From the NCBI GenBank assembly GCA_002839805.1, contig PGYT01000013.1, forward strand, positions 1-52,933: a DNA stretch of 52,933 nt. The letters run 5' to 3'. Made by a program: the position numbers and the translations under genes. A model generated the notes under the pieces. That model saw only the letters and a program-made list of their open reading frames with translations, did no database searches and was not told the origin of the DNA. This document shows, in pieces, positions 17,298-26,817 of the stretch (the first letter of the stretch is position 1; each line of letters opens with the position of its first letter). Source of the stretch: Ignavibacteriae bacterium HGW-Ignavibacteriae-2 (lineage in GTDB: Bacteria > Bacteroidota > Ignavibacteria > Ignavibacteriales > Melioribacteraceae).

Positions 17298-18293
17298 TTA
17301 ATGTCCCTTAACGATTTGCATTCTTTGTATATCAATTACATATTTTTCATTAATCTCATGATCCGTTATAGCAATTAAATCTGTTCGTTCTTTGGTATCA
17401 TCATTAATTGCTGCGTGTCTGAGTTCATCAAGTTCATCAATACAATACCACCGCGTCCACTGATGCGGGCTTATTTTAATATTTTCGAGCAACGATTTTA
17501 AAATATTATTATAAAACTTATTATCGATATCAGCGTCTTTACTTGCCGCTATTTCTTCGATGGATAAATTAAAATGAGTTTCTTGCAGAGTTGACAGAAG
17601 TGTAAAAGCAATTGAGTCAGATTTTTTTAATAGATAAGGCAGACTGGTTCGTAAATAATATCGATGACCATTTAGAAAAGGAACGTCCCTAAGTTTTGTA
17701 TTCGAATTTGTAAGCGACTTATTTTCATCAATGAATATTAAAACAATTCCTTGATTTCTTAGAATATTGATAAGTTTAAGAATTGAAGCGGTATCCTGTA
17801 CTACAATAAATTCAATTCTTGCAGATGGATATTCTTTAAAGATCAATTCTTTGTAATACTGAATTCTATGTTGACGACTCACAGACAAAGTATCTACTAC
17901 AATATAAATTGTTTTATCCAAATAGAGAGAAAGTAGAACCGGTACTAATTCGAAAACGCCAAAATGGAATGTTAAAAAAACATGTCCTTTTTTGCCAATA
18001 TTATCATTCAGTTTTTCCAATTCTATCAGTAAATCCGTTTCCGAAGATTTTACCAATTTCTTTGGATGCATAAAAACATCCGATTCGATTCTATCAATAA
18101 ATTTTAGACTTTCTTTAATAATTTTTCTGCAAACGGATTTGTCGCCATAATATCTTATTAAATTACAATATGCTCTTGCGATTGTAATTTTAGATAATTT
18201 TGATTTTTGTTGACCAAATGGAGATGCTGTATTTTTTAGAGCGCAGTATACGTCATTAACTGTTGAAATATTTTGCCAATCACTCAAGTTCAT
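17298..18293 (-). CDS. LpxL/HtrB-like lipid acyltransferase upstream of RiPP genes
   Basis: A 331-residue protein of the lysophospholipid/lipid A acyltransferase (LPLAT) type. The catalytic motif HX4E is present as HFGVFE (His110 and Glu115), preceded by the GHVFLTF strand as in LpxL/HtrB. A second family block (VLIFIDENKS, then VPFLNGHRYYLRTSLPYLLKK) and the late HQWTRWY motif also fit. There is no clear N-terminal membrane anchor, unlike lipid A enzymes, and many surface Lys/Glu residues suggest a peripheral protein. It lies 513 bases upstream of precursor A on the same strand, far from any lipid A gene. It may acylate the RiPP product or a cell-envelope lipid, or be unrelated. No Shine-Dalgarno is obvious. 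Confidence 0.72.
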   Translation of the reverse strand: MNLSDWQNISTVNDVYCALKNTASPFGQQKSKLSKITIARAYCNLIRYYGDKSVCRKIIKESLKFIDRIESDVFMHPKKLVKSSETDLLIELEKLNDNIGKKGHVFLTFHFGVFELVPVLLSLYLDKTIYIVVDTLSVSRQHRIQYYKELIFKEYPSARIEFIVVQDTASILKLINILRNQGIVLIFIDENKSLTNSNTKLRDVPFLNGHRYYLRTSLPYLLKKSDSIAFTLLSTLQETHFNLSIEEIAASKDADIDNKFYNNILKSLLENIKISPHQWTRWYCIDELDELRHAAINDDTKERTDLIAITDHEINEKYVIDIQRMQIVKGH

Positions 18294-19086
18294 AATATTA
18301 TGAATAAGTTAATTTATTCTATTAGTTATGCCAAAAATGGAAAGGATGAATCTTGATTAAAAATACCCGGGGAGGAGAATTTATTAACGAGTCAGAATGA
18401 TTTTAACAGTAAAAGAATAATTCAGTACAGTATCAATACAGGATAACAGTACTTTTAATCTTTATATTATCAATAACATACATACAAAAAATAAATGAAT
18501 CAAGAAAAATATTTTAATACTGAACCCTCTCTGCATGGATATAAGAAATGTTTTCATTTTATTGTTATTAATACTAAGATTAATATTATTCGCGAATCCC
18601 GAAATTATCATGATAACTTTGGATTTCTGAATTACAATTTTGTTTGCCTTTCAATTTCTAAAAAGAAAAAAATAAATTTATATAAAAGTATGTCCTTGTA
18701 ATCAAATTAATCACGAAAAGATACTAACGAAAATCGAGTGGTATAATCCTTTTACTAATATTTCTAATAATTGGGTATCTTTAATTTTGTGTGATTTTAG
18801 AAGTTTTTTAACGACGCAATATTAATTCTGCAAATTTATTGTTTTTAAAAAAGTTTAAGATAAACTATCACAATACTTAAAAAATATTATTTTGTAAAAC
18901 GAATCCCGAATATAAAAACGATAATATTAATTGTTAAGTAGTTGTATATTTTTTCAATTACATTTTTTATTGATATTAAAAGTAATCAGGAGAGCAAAAA
19001 ATCCTCAATCTAATTTTCTATGTATAAATGTTCGAATGATTTATGTTTTTTTGTAAATTGTAGTTAAAACAAATAGGGTTCTTAAA
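18294..19086. other. Gene-poor stretch between RiPP cluster and cupin gene
   Basis: Very AT-rich. A 68-codon plus-strand ORF (18495-18701) lacks a ribosome binding site and any recognisable composition, so it is not called. The region should contain divergent promoters for the LpxL-like gene and the cupin gene. Confidence 0.4.
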
Positions 19087-19947
19087 ATGAATAAAAGATC
19101 CGGGTTTTATACAATAATTATTTTTCTAATGTTGTTAAACTTTATTAATCACGCCAGTGTGTTGGATACAACAGGTTTAGATGAAATACGTGTACAAAAG
19201 TTAAATATGAAATTGGAGCCCGGCAGCAAAATTTATAGCGAAAAATTACTTCAGGGGGAAATAGCTGAAACTGAGATTAATCATATTATCATTGCCGGCC
19301 CATATACACATACCGAATCTTTATCGAAAGAATTCGACAATATATTTATAAAAGGACCAGGAATGCTTGCGGCGGGTGGACAAAATTTTAAAATTGAACC
19401 CGAAAGTATTTCTCTCTCCTCCATCACTGAAAATATCAAAATTCAGGTTTCAGAAAATGATACACTGCATTATTTGAATATCCAAAAAAAGTTGACTGCA
19501 CAGGATATGGAAGATATTAAAGATTTTCCTGCGACAAATAGAGGCGAAATATATTTTATGAATTTTGACAGCTGTATTGCTTATACGGAAAAGATTAAAA
19601 GTCCTAATACAATTAGCCGAACAGTACTTCCAAAGAACTATGTGCCTCGAGTTGCAATGGGCACCGTGCAAACAATCGGTCCAGATGAAGTTGGGGCACA
19701 TGAGCATCCGATGCTAGATCAGCTTTTCCTTGGATTAGCCGGAAACGATGTGATAGTATATGCTGATGATAAATCTGTGCATTTTCCAGAATTTTCAATT
19801 CTTCATATTCCAATTGGATCCAGTCATTGGGTTACTGTAGACGAAGGTAAAAGTATGTATTACCAGTGGATGGACTTCTTTATAGATAAAGAAGGAGAAG
19901 AGTGGTTAAAAACTCATAAACCGGTGAATGAATATAATAAGAAATAA
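19087..19947 (+). CDS. Secreted cupin-domain protein, paired with PL6 lyase
   Basis: A 286-residue protein with an N-terminal signal peptide (GFYTIIIFLMLLNFINHAS; cleavage near residue 24), so it acts outside the cytoplasm. The C-terminal ~100 residues form a cupin: GAHEHPMLDQLFLG supplies the metal-binding His pair and Glu/Asp region, and HIPIGSSHWVTV supplies the second conserved box with a further His. The N-terminal half (about 30-180) may be a second, degenerate cupin. The polysaccharide lyase follows 74 bases downstream. Known cupins beside alginate lyases (KdgF type) linearise unsaturated uronates, but those are ~110-residue cytoplasmic proteins; this one is larger and exported. Substrate is therefore inferred from context only. 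Confidence 0.75.
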   Translation: MNKRSGFYTIIIFLMLLNFINHASVLDTTGLDEIRVQKLNMKLEPGSKIYSEKLLQGEIAETEINHIIIAGPYTHTESLSKEFDNIFIKGPGMLAAGGQNFKIEPESISLSSITENIKIQVSENDTLHYLNIQKKLTAQDMEDIKDFPATNRGEIYFMNFDSCIAYTEKIKSPNTISRTVLPKNYVPRVAMGTVQTIGPDEVGAHEHPMLDQLFLGLAGNDVIVYADDKSVHFPEFSILHIPIGSSHWVTVDEGKSMYYQWMDFFIDKEGEEWLKTHKPVNEYNKK

Positions 19948-20021
19948 ATGTTTTGGCCAGATATTGTAACAGGTGATTAACTAATTCTATTTTGAATAAA
20001 TATATTTCAGGAAGTACAAAA

Positions 20022-22340
20022 ATGTATAAAAGTTTAATCTTTCTAAATATTTTGTTTTTTATGATAGGCTGCGGAGTTAATAAGAATAATATTGATAATA
20101 TTGTGAGCAGTCCCGAAGAATTAAGAACAGCTATCCAAAACGTTAAAGCCGGGGATGAAATCATACTTAAAAACGGCGTTTGGAAAGATTTGATGATTCA
20201 TTTCTACGGCATTGGCACAAAAGAAAAACCTATTATTCTTAGGGCTGAAACTCCCGGCAAGGTGTCATTAATTGGTAAGTCTTACCTGAAAATAGGGGGT
20301 GAGTTTTTAATTGTAGATGGTCTTTACTTTAATAATGGTTACTCGCCTGTAAATACCGTTATCGATTTTAAGATAAATAAGGATAGTATTGCAAATAACT
20401 GCAGAGTAACAAACTGCGTAATCGAGGAATTTACACAACCTAACCGGTACGATCCCGATCATTGGGTGGAATTCTGGGGAAGGTACAATCAATTGGACCA
20501 TTGTTATATTGCAGGCAAATATAATCAGGGACCAACCATACGAGTTTTTTTGAGTGGAAATGAGCATATCCGAAATTATCACCAAATTATTAATAATCAT
20601 TTCGGCCCGAGGCCAAGGAAAGGAGGGCCGAAAGCGGAAACTATTCAAATTGGCGACAGTTATACTTCTATGGCACCATCTTATGTGAAAGTGGCCAATA
20701 ATTATTTTGAAAATTGTAATGGCGAAGTCGAAATAATTTCAAATAAATCAAATTATAATGAATTTAAAAATAACATTTTTTTTGAATGTGAAGGTTCACT
20801 TGTAATGAGACATGGGAATTATTGTTTAATAGACGGCAATTTTTTTATCGGGAATGAAGCGTCCCGGTTTATGGGCGGAATTCGAGTTATCAATACCGGA
20901 CATTGGATAACTAACAATTACTTTTATAATTTGAAAGGAGACGAATTTAGAAGTCCGCTAGCAATAATGAACGGAATCCCAAAATCTCCACTTAACAGAT
21001 ATAATCAGGTAACAGATGTTGTAGTAGCTTATAATTCATGTATAGATTGTAAATCCCCCTGGCAATTTAGTGTGGGTGCAAACATGAACAAAAAAGATGT
21101 TCTTCCGGAAAGTGAAATCCGTTCCGCTCGTCCAGTAAGAGTATTAATTGCAAACAACCTAATTTATAATCAGCAGGCTGATTCATTACCTATAAAATCC
21201 TATGACCAAATTGATGGGGTATTATTCGAGAAAAATATTATTGACAACCAAAATATTAACATCCCTCAAAAAGGAATTATAAATAAAAAGTTAAGTATGA
21301 ATAAAATTACCGATTGGATTTTTGTACCTTCTGATACAAATACTCAAATTGAAAACGTATATAATGGATTTGGTTTTCAAGACATTAAAGAGGATATATT
21401 TGGAAATTCCCGATTACAACATAGTAAAATTGGTGCAATTTCGGGAAACTCTTTAAAATCTAATAATGAGTTAAATAAAAAAAACTACGGTGCTGAATGG
21501 TTCGCGTCGGAAAAACCACAATCTCCATCAAAAATTTATAATCTATCCGAAAGTACAAATGATATTTCAAAAATAATTGCAGAAGCTAATTCAGATGATA
21601 TTTTGGAATTGAGTGATGGTGATTATCAAATTGAAAAATCATTAATCATTGACAAGAAAATTAATTTCAGAGCCAAAGATCAGAATCTTAACGTAAGGTT
21701 GATTTTTTCAGGTAAAAATAATACGGCTTTATTTGAAATACACCCAAAAGGAAGTCTTGCTCTAAATAACATTTCTTTGATCGGTATGGATCAGCAGTAC
21801 GCATTTGCTACTCTTGAAAAGAACATGTCGCACTCATTTAAATTATTTTTTGACAACGGTAAAATTCAAAATTTTGAGAATGTTCTTAAAGTGTTTAAAG
21901 GATCATTTGCTGATTCAATCTCAATTTCAAATTCAAAAATTAGTAACTGCAAAATTGGTTTACAATTAGCCGCAGAGAATGATGACCTCGGTGATTACAA
22001 TGCCGAATTTGTGAGTGTTAAAAACTGTATTTTTGATAATATTCAAATGGATGTAATTAATTTTTATCGCGGCGGTTATGACGAATCTACTATTGGTGGG
22101 AATCTAATCGTACAAAACAGTTTGTTTAAAAACTGCGGTAAATTGGAGAGTAGCAAGATATTATTAAAAACCAGAGGTATTATTAATGTTAATATTTCAA
22201 ATAATTCTTTCGAAAACAATCATGTTCAGTTAATCGCATTGTTGTGGGGGGAAAAGAATAACCGTGAATATGGTAATAAAATAATTGGTTCAGGAAAATT
22301 TCAAGTTGATAAATATCTAAAACAAAAACTTGTCTATTAA
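20022..22340 (+). CDS. PL6-family polysaccharide lyase, lipoprotein
   Basis: A 772-residue surface or periplasmic lipoprotein, start chosen at ATG 20022 behind AGGAA instead of an upstream TTG at 19992. Signal MYKSLIFLNILFFMIGC has a lipobox with Cys17. Residues ~30-400 form a right-handed beta-helix of the PL6 type (alginate lyase/chondroitinase B): SSPEELRTAIQNVKAGDEII is the family opening, and the active site has GEVEIISNKS (Lys242 as base) and VMRHGNY (Arg263 as acid), with adjacent Glu for calcium. The C-terminal ~260 residues form a second beta-helix-like domain (SKIIAEANSDDILELSDGDY then many N-x-I/F rungs), as in two-domain PL6 enzymes. It probably degrades alginate or a related uronic-acid polymer; the substrate cannot be fixed from sequence. 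Confidence 0.88.
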   Translation: MYKSLIFLNILFFMIGCGVNKNNIDNIVSSPEELRTAIQNVKAGDEIILKNGVWKDLMIHFYGIGTKEKPIILRAETPGKVSLIGKSYLKIGGEFLIVDGLYFNNGYSPVNTVIDFKINKDSIANNCRVTNCVIEEFTQPNRYDPDHWVEFWGRYNQLDHCYIAGKYNQGPTIRVFLSGNEHIRNYHQIINNHFGPRPRKGGPKAETIQIGDSYTSMAPSYVKVANNYFENCNGEVEIISNKSNYNEFKNNIFFECEGSLVMRHGNYCLIDGNFFIGNEASRFMGGIRVINTGHWITNNYFYNLKGDEFRSPLAIMNGIPKSPLNRYNQVTDVVVAYNSCIDCKSPWQFSVGANMNKKDVLPESEIRSARPVRVLIANNLIYNQQADSLPIKSYDQIDGVLFEKNIIDNQNINIPQKGIINKKLSMNKITDWIFVPSDTNTQIENVYNGFGFQDIKEDIFGNSRLQHSKIGAISGNSLKSNNELNKKNYGAEWFASEKPQSPSKIYNLSESTNDISKIIAEANSDDILELSDGDYQIEKSLIIDKKINFRAKDQNLNVRLIFSGKNNTALFEIHPKGSLALNNISLIGMDQQYAFATLEKNMSHSFKLFFDNGKIQNFENVLKVFKGSFADSISISNSKISNCKIGLQLAAENDDLGDYNAEFVSVKNCIFDNIQMDVINFYRGGYDESTIGGNLIVQNSLFKNCGKLESSKILLKTRGIINVNISNNSFENNHVQLIALLWGEKNNREYGNKIIGSGKFQVDKYLKQKLVY

Positions 22341-22413
22341 GAATAAAAATGCTTACAAAAAGGTTTTATGCTGAAATAAATAATTCAAAAAAAAATTATT
22401 GCTAAGAAGGATA

Positions 22414-22433
22414 CTTGAATCGAACGACTCAAG
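22414..22433. terminator. Weak hairpin after the PL6 gene
   Basis: CTTGAATCG and CGACTCAAG pair over nine bases with one mismatch around a two-base loop. No T-tract follows, so termination is uncertain. Confidence 0.3.
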
Positions 22434-22504
22434 ATATAAATTTAGTTTCAAAAATAGCTCAGAAATTTAGGTTTGTTAAGAATTAATGCTTGGGGAAGTT
22501 TGAT

Positions 22505-23008
22505 ATGCAAAAAGTCTCCTTATTTGTGGACGTTCAAAATATTTATTACACTACAAAAGAGTTCCATAATTGTCATTTTAACTACAATATATTCTGGGAA
22601 AAAGCCACTTATAAAAGGGAAGTTGTTAAAGCTGTCGCGTATGCAATTGATAAGGGGGATGAAAAACAGGAAAAATTTCAAAACATTCTAAGATGTATAG
22701 GTTTTGAAATTAAACTGAAACCTTTTATACAACGAAGCGATGGTTCGGCAAAAGGGGATTGGGATGTTGGAATTACTCTTGATGTGATGGAATACGCAAA
22801 AAAATCTGATGTAGTTGTGCTAGCTTCCGGCGATGGTGATTTTGACCTGCTGGTAAATAAAGTGAAAAAAGATTTTGAAATCACTGTTGAAGTTTATGGT
22901 GTTGCTAATCTTACAGCGGCATCATTAATTAATGCCGCTTCAAAATTTATATCGATCGATAATGACTTATTATTAAAATCGAATACAAAAAATAAAATAA
23001 TAGACTAA
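22505..23008 (+). CDS. NYN-domain (LabA/DUF88-like) protein
   Basis: A 167-residue cytoplasmic protein, start taken at ATG 22505 behind GGGGA rather than TTG 22490. The NYN fold is a PIN-like nuclease domain: the first acidic residue lies in VSLFVDVQN, and further conserved acids lie in GDWDVGITLD and in ASGDGDFDLLV, the classical NYN signature. The ending GVANLTAASLINAASKFI is also typical of the LabA/DUF88 family. Members are thought to act on RNA, but the target here is unknown. It is not clearly in an operon; the VF530-like gene follows 90 bases later on the same strand. Confidence 0.88.
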   Translation: MQKVSLFVDVQNIYYTTKEFHNCHFNYNIFWEKATYKREVVKAVAYAIDKGDEKQEKFQNILRCIGFEIKLKPFIQRSDGSAKGDWDVGITLDVMEYAKKSDVVVLASGDGDFDLLVNKVKKDFEITVEVYGVANLTAASLINAASKFISIDNDLLLKSNTKNKIID

Positions 23009-23097
23009 ATAATAGGTTTTGATTAAACAAAGCTATTTTATCAGATTAAGCCCCAATTTTAAAAACAATAGATGCTTTTTATTTGAGGACGAAAAGT

Positions 23098-23346
23098 ATG
23101 AGTGAGAATCAGAAAAATAATCCATTGCATGGAATTACGCTTGAAACCATACTCAATAGACTTGTAGAATTCTATGGTTGGGAAAAATTGGGTAAACATA
23201 TTGATATTAATTGTTTCAACAGTAATCCTACTATCAAATCGAGTCTAAAATTTCTGCGTAAAACCGGCTGGGCACGCACAAAAGTTGAGAACTTCTACCT
23301 CAATTACGGGAACCCACCATGGAAAAATAATGATTATAATGGATGA
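23098..23346 (+). CDS. VF530-family (DUF2132) small protein
   Basis: An 82-residue protein, start taken at ATG 23098 behind GAGG (a TTG at 23083 would add five residues). [40 protein letters not shown], and [20 protein letters not shown] match the whole VF530 family, a compact helical fold proposed to bind DNA. Typical length is about 75-85 residues. The biological role is unknown in all members I know of. Its position after a NYN protein on the same strand is the only context. Confidence 0.9.
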   Translation: MSENQKNNPLHGITLETILNRLVEFYGWEKLGKHIDINCFNSNPTIKSSLKFLRKTGWARTKVENFYLNYGNPPWKNNDYNG

Positions 23347-24379
23347 ATTTTTCTCTATCCGGCAATTATCCTCTTACTGTCATAAAAAGAAAATGAATTT
23401 AAGAATTGACTATGATTTTCTAATAATACTTGTATCTTATAAATAGATCTATTTAAGCAGACTAAATGATAAAGGTTTTTCTTTATTATCACAATTGATG
23501 TATGTAATGTTTTGCTTTTATCAAATATTTAGTCTCAGTTCATTGTACTGAAAAATTATTTTTAATAATTAGTTAGTAACTTATGAGTAGATTTCATTTT
23601 TAAATAATAAAATTTCATCCATTCCATTTGAGAATTAAGCAAGTACTTCACCTGTAACTAGTCAAACAACTGCTTCCTTATTTCTATTATTAAATTTTAA
23701 TTTCTAGGGAAAAATCAGAATAAATAAGTGATAAAAATCACTCATAGTAGAATTTAACAATCTGTTCATAGGATAAAAAATAAAATAATTTTATATTTGA
23801 CAGCCAAATCTTTTTATATCCTTTGTTTTTTAGTTACAATTTTAGCGTTGGGTATAGAACGCATTTTTTAGGGTTATTTAATGCCCGTTTTGTCATTTTC
23901 ACAACACACTGTGATAATAATTTTGTGTTGAATGTGGAAAATTTTTTAATATAAGAGCATAATGTCCTAATTATAATTGTGATGAAAAAATCAAATAATC
24001 TTTTTTCGGCAATTAGTAACATAAGTATTTGCTGAACTGATAAGCTTGTGGTATACCGGAAGATTTAGAGTTGACCTACAATATGAATGAACTCAACTAA
24101 ATTCCAATTTATAGAATAAATTGTTTTGTTTCTCTCTCAAAACATTTGACATAGAACATAGTACTGTTATCAAAATTGAATTAAGTATATCTCGTGGATC
24201 ATTTATGTCATTTTTTAAAATTAGCAGTTGTATACCTAAAAATTAAAGAAATCAATTTTTGAAAACTATCTCTCAGAACTTTATACAGAGTACACTGGGC
24301 TCAACAAATAATAAATATAAACTGAGAAAAGGGCTATTTAGTCAAACAATCACAAATACTCAAAAAGAAGGAACAACTT
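23347..24379. other. Long gene-poor stretch
   Basis: One kilobase of AT-rich sequence. A 62-codon minus-strand ORF (23834-24022) has no ribosome binding site and no recognisable family. No RNA gene, tRNA or repeat is visible. An AGAAGGAAC ribosome binding site for the ricin-like gene ends the region. Confidence 0.4.
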
Positions 24380-26518
24380 ATGGAACAATACCGGAACCAT
24401 TTTCTAATTTTTTTATTCATGTTCTTATTTTCATCTGATTATTTTGCTCAGTATGCGAATGATTTGATACCTAAAAACGAACCGTTTTTTATTCAATCCG
24501 CAAATGATTACGGCAAAAGAAATTTTGGATATTGGGATATACCTGGCGGAGAAGAAAATATTAGTGAGAAGGCACCTCTGAAAGTATGGGAACTGTCAGA
24601 TAAAAATAGAGACAGAAAATATGTTGTTGTAAACTCAGATAAATCCGGATTTGTTAAAATTCATATCGAAGGTGTGGCTGCCTATATAGATATTGTAAAT
24701 GCGGAGAACAAGAATGGCGCTAAACTTCAAATTTATAAGCCGAACAACTCAAGCGCGCAAAATTTTAGTTTTATGTATATGGGTAACGGACGATTTAAAA
24801 TATTTAATGAAAATGGAAAAATGATTACAGTCAATGGACGCTCATCTGATAATGGTTCTGAAATTCAAATGTGGGACAATCACGACGGTTCTTGGGGTGA
24901 ATGGTACTTGATCTCGGCTGTCGATTATAGGACAATAAAACTCGAGGATAATTTTGCCAAAAAAGGTGATAATATGTCCGGGATACGAAAAGTAATAATT
25001 CAATCTGCTATGAACTATGGAAAAAATTCTGGTGGTTTTTTCGATGTTCCTGGAAGAGAGTATCCTAAATCAGGTGACAATGTTACAATGTGGGAACTCT
25101 CGGATTATGATATAGACAGACAATACGAAATAATCAACTCGATTTCCGATTTTTCATATTACAACATTTCAATTGCTGATAATAGTAACTTATTATTGGA
25201 TTTAACTAATAATGATCCGGCTAATGGTTCAAACATAGGACTTTGGGAAAGGAATGGCAGTGCGGCTCAAAATTTTTATTTTAAGCATTTGGGCAATGGA
25301 AGATTCAAGATCTATAATCAGAATGGCAAAGCCGTAACTTTATCCAATAGAACAGCCAATGGTAGCAATGTTCATATTTGGGACGACCACGATGGTCCCT
25401 GGATGGAGTGGTATTTAATTGACACTGAAACAAATAAAGTATTCAGCCCTGAAAATAACGATGCGGTACCATCAAATATTTCTTCAATCGGATATAATGG
25501 TAATTCCTGCGGAGAATCAAAAACTCTAGCAGCTAATATCGATAATACCTTCAATGAGATCAACAGACTGGAAACAAGGACAGAGCAAGCATATACAAAA
25601 GTCAAGTCAGCTTACTCTTCGGTCGGATCGGCATATTCGGCCGTTAATAATATCAACTCACTTAATTCACGCGTAGACGATACTTATAACGCCATATCTG
25701 TTTTTACAAAAATTCCTACGATTGGAACCGCTGTAACTGTTTTAAGTACCGGACTTAATATAGCTAAAAACAAACTTAATTCTGTAAATGAGCTGTTAAG
25801 TAAAATAAAGGAACCTATAATTGCTCCTGCAAATAATAATATTCAATATTCGTTTCTTTCAATACAGTTATTTAATTCACAATTGAAGAAATTAAAAACA
25901 GATCTATATTCAATAAAACAGCATTATTCTAATATTGACAACAGTATTTTAACTTCAAATAACGATCAGCAGAAAAAAGAGTTCGAAACCAAATGCAGAG
26001 ACTTAAATTTACGCTTAGCTGATATAACCGGGTCCTTATCAAATGTAGAATCCAGCATTTCGGACATAGAGACCATATGCGGCTCAGTCGAATCCATTGG
26101 GAAACCTATAAATCATGTTGATAACGGCGTGAAAAATTTCAATAAAGTCTTCAGTAAAACAGATAGAATCGCGGATGAGATAAACAAGATATTAAATCAA
26201 AGATTTCAGAAGGAAATTAAAGGAGTAGGCATCAATATCAGTCTGAGAGACGTGCTTGAAGGAGGAAAAGTAGGAAAGCTTTTTGAGAAATATGTAAGTC
26301 CATGGGTGGATGATTTAACAAGTCCTATAATGGATAAATTAAATATCCGTATGCCTGAAGTGCCCGGTGTGGATAGTTTTAAAGAAGCTATTACTAATAG
26401 TCTGGATCTTACAAAAAAAGTTAGAGATAGAAGTCTGGAAATAGAGAATATTGGGAAACGTATTAGTGAGCATAACGTCGAATTCGAAAATTTAATCAAT
26501 GCAGGCGGTTCCATTTAA
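24380..26518 (+). CDS. Secreted protein with two ricin-like lectin repeats and long helical domain
   Basis: A 712-residue exported protein. A signal peptide (HFLIFLFMFLFSSDYFAQ, cleavage near residue 24) is followed by two related ~150-residue repeats (about 35-195 and 210-353). Each has FxIQSAxxYGK...DxPG, LKVWELSD, AQNFxFxxxGNGRFKIxNxNGK, and xxIQMWDNHDGxWxEWYL, like ricin-type beta-trefoil carbohydrate-binding modules. The remaining ~350 residues (365-712) are strongly helical with heptad-like segments (NTFNEINRLETRTEQAYTKV, IDNSILTSNNDQQ, SDIETICG) and one short hydrophobic stretch (IPTIGTAVTVLSTGLNI). There is no type IX sorting domain. The lectin-plus-helix layout resembles some toxins and adhesins, but no toxin family is recognised. 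A good ribosome binding site (AAGGAAC) precedes ATG 24380. Confidence 0.7.
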   Translation: MEQYRNHFLIFLFMFLFSSDYFAQYANDLIPKNEPFFIQSANDYGKRNFGYWDIPGGEENISEKAPLKVWELSDKNRDRKYVVVNSDKSGFVKIHIEGVAAYIDIVNAENKNGAKLQIYKPNNSSAQNFSFMYMGNGRFKIFNENGKMITVNGRSSDNGSEIQMWDNHDGSWGEWYLISAVDYRTIKLEDNFAKKGDNMSGIRKVIIQSAMNYGKNSGGFFDVPGREYPKSGDNVTMWELSDYDIDRQYEIINSISDFSYYNISIADNSNLLLDLTNNDPANGSNIGLWERNGSAAQNFYFKHLGNGRFKIYNQNGKAVTLSNRTANGSNVHIWDDHDGPWMEWYLIDTETNKVFSPENNDAVPSNISSIGYNGNSCGESKTLAANIDNTFNEINRLETRTEQAYTKVKSAYSSVGSAYSAVNNINSLNSRVDDTYNAISVFTKIPTIGTAVTVLSTGLNIAKNKLNSVNELLSKIKEPIIAPANNNIQYSFLSIQLFNSQLKKLKTDLYSIKQHYSNIDNSILTSNNDQQKKEFETKCRDLNLRLADITGSLSNVESSISDIETICGSVESIGKPINHVDNGVKNFNKVFSKTDRIADEINKILNQRFQKEIKGVGINISLRDVLEGGKVGKLFEKYVSPWVDDLTSPIMDKLNIRMPEVPGVDSFKEAITNSLDLTKKVRDRSLEIENIGKRISEHNVEFENLINAGGSI

Positions 26519-26528
26519 TTAATCTTTC

Positions 26529-26556
26529 TGCCGGACTTCTTAATTGAAGTCCGGTA
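26529..26556. terminator. Strong hairpin after the ricin-like gene
   Basis: CCGGACTTC and GAAGTCCGG form a perfect nine-base stem, extended by two weaker pairs, around a TTAATT loop, 10 bases past the stop codon. There is no long T-tract, but the position and strength suggest transcription termination or mRNA 3' protection. Confidence 0.7.
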
Positions 26557-26817
26557 ACTAATTCTTCTCAAAAAGTTGAAAATGGCATTTTTAATCTATA
26601 CTTAGTTGCAAATTTTCCTTTTCTTGGTTATTTGGACAGATAAACCAAATATATCTTTTGAATTCATCTGAAATTAAACTAATTTTGTTTTGTAATTATT
26701 TGTAATGCTTCAGTCACTTACCATTGTATGCAATTCTTTTTAGAACTTCATTCATTTAACCGCTGATCCAGAACATAATAAAATTTAACGAAACGATTTA
26801 AAAGGAAACACGAATAC

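Noticed and set aside
9662..18293. Thiopeptide or lanthipeptide assignment for the RiPP cluster
   Set aside because: The leader has a thiopeptide-like acidic look, but no LanB/LanM-type dehydratase or pyridine synthase is encoded, and the cores contain no Ser.
18495..18701. 68-codon plus-strand ORF
   Set aside because: No ribosome binding site, AT-driven composition (runs of Lys/Ile/Asn) and no recognisable family.
23834..24022. 62-codon minus-strand ORF
   Set aside because: No ribosome binding site, no neighbour and composition like random AT-rich DNA.
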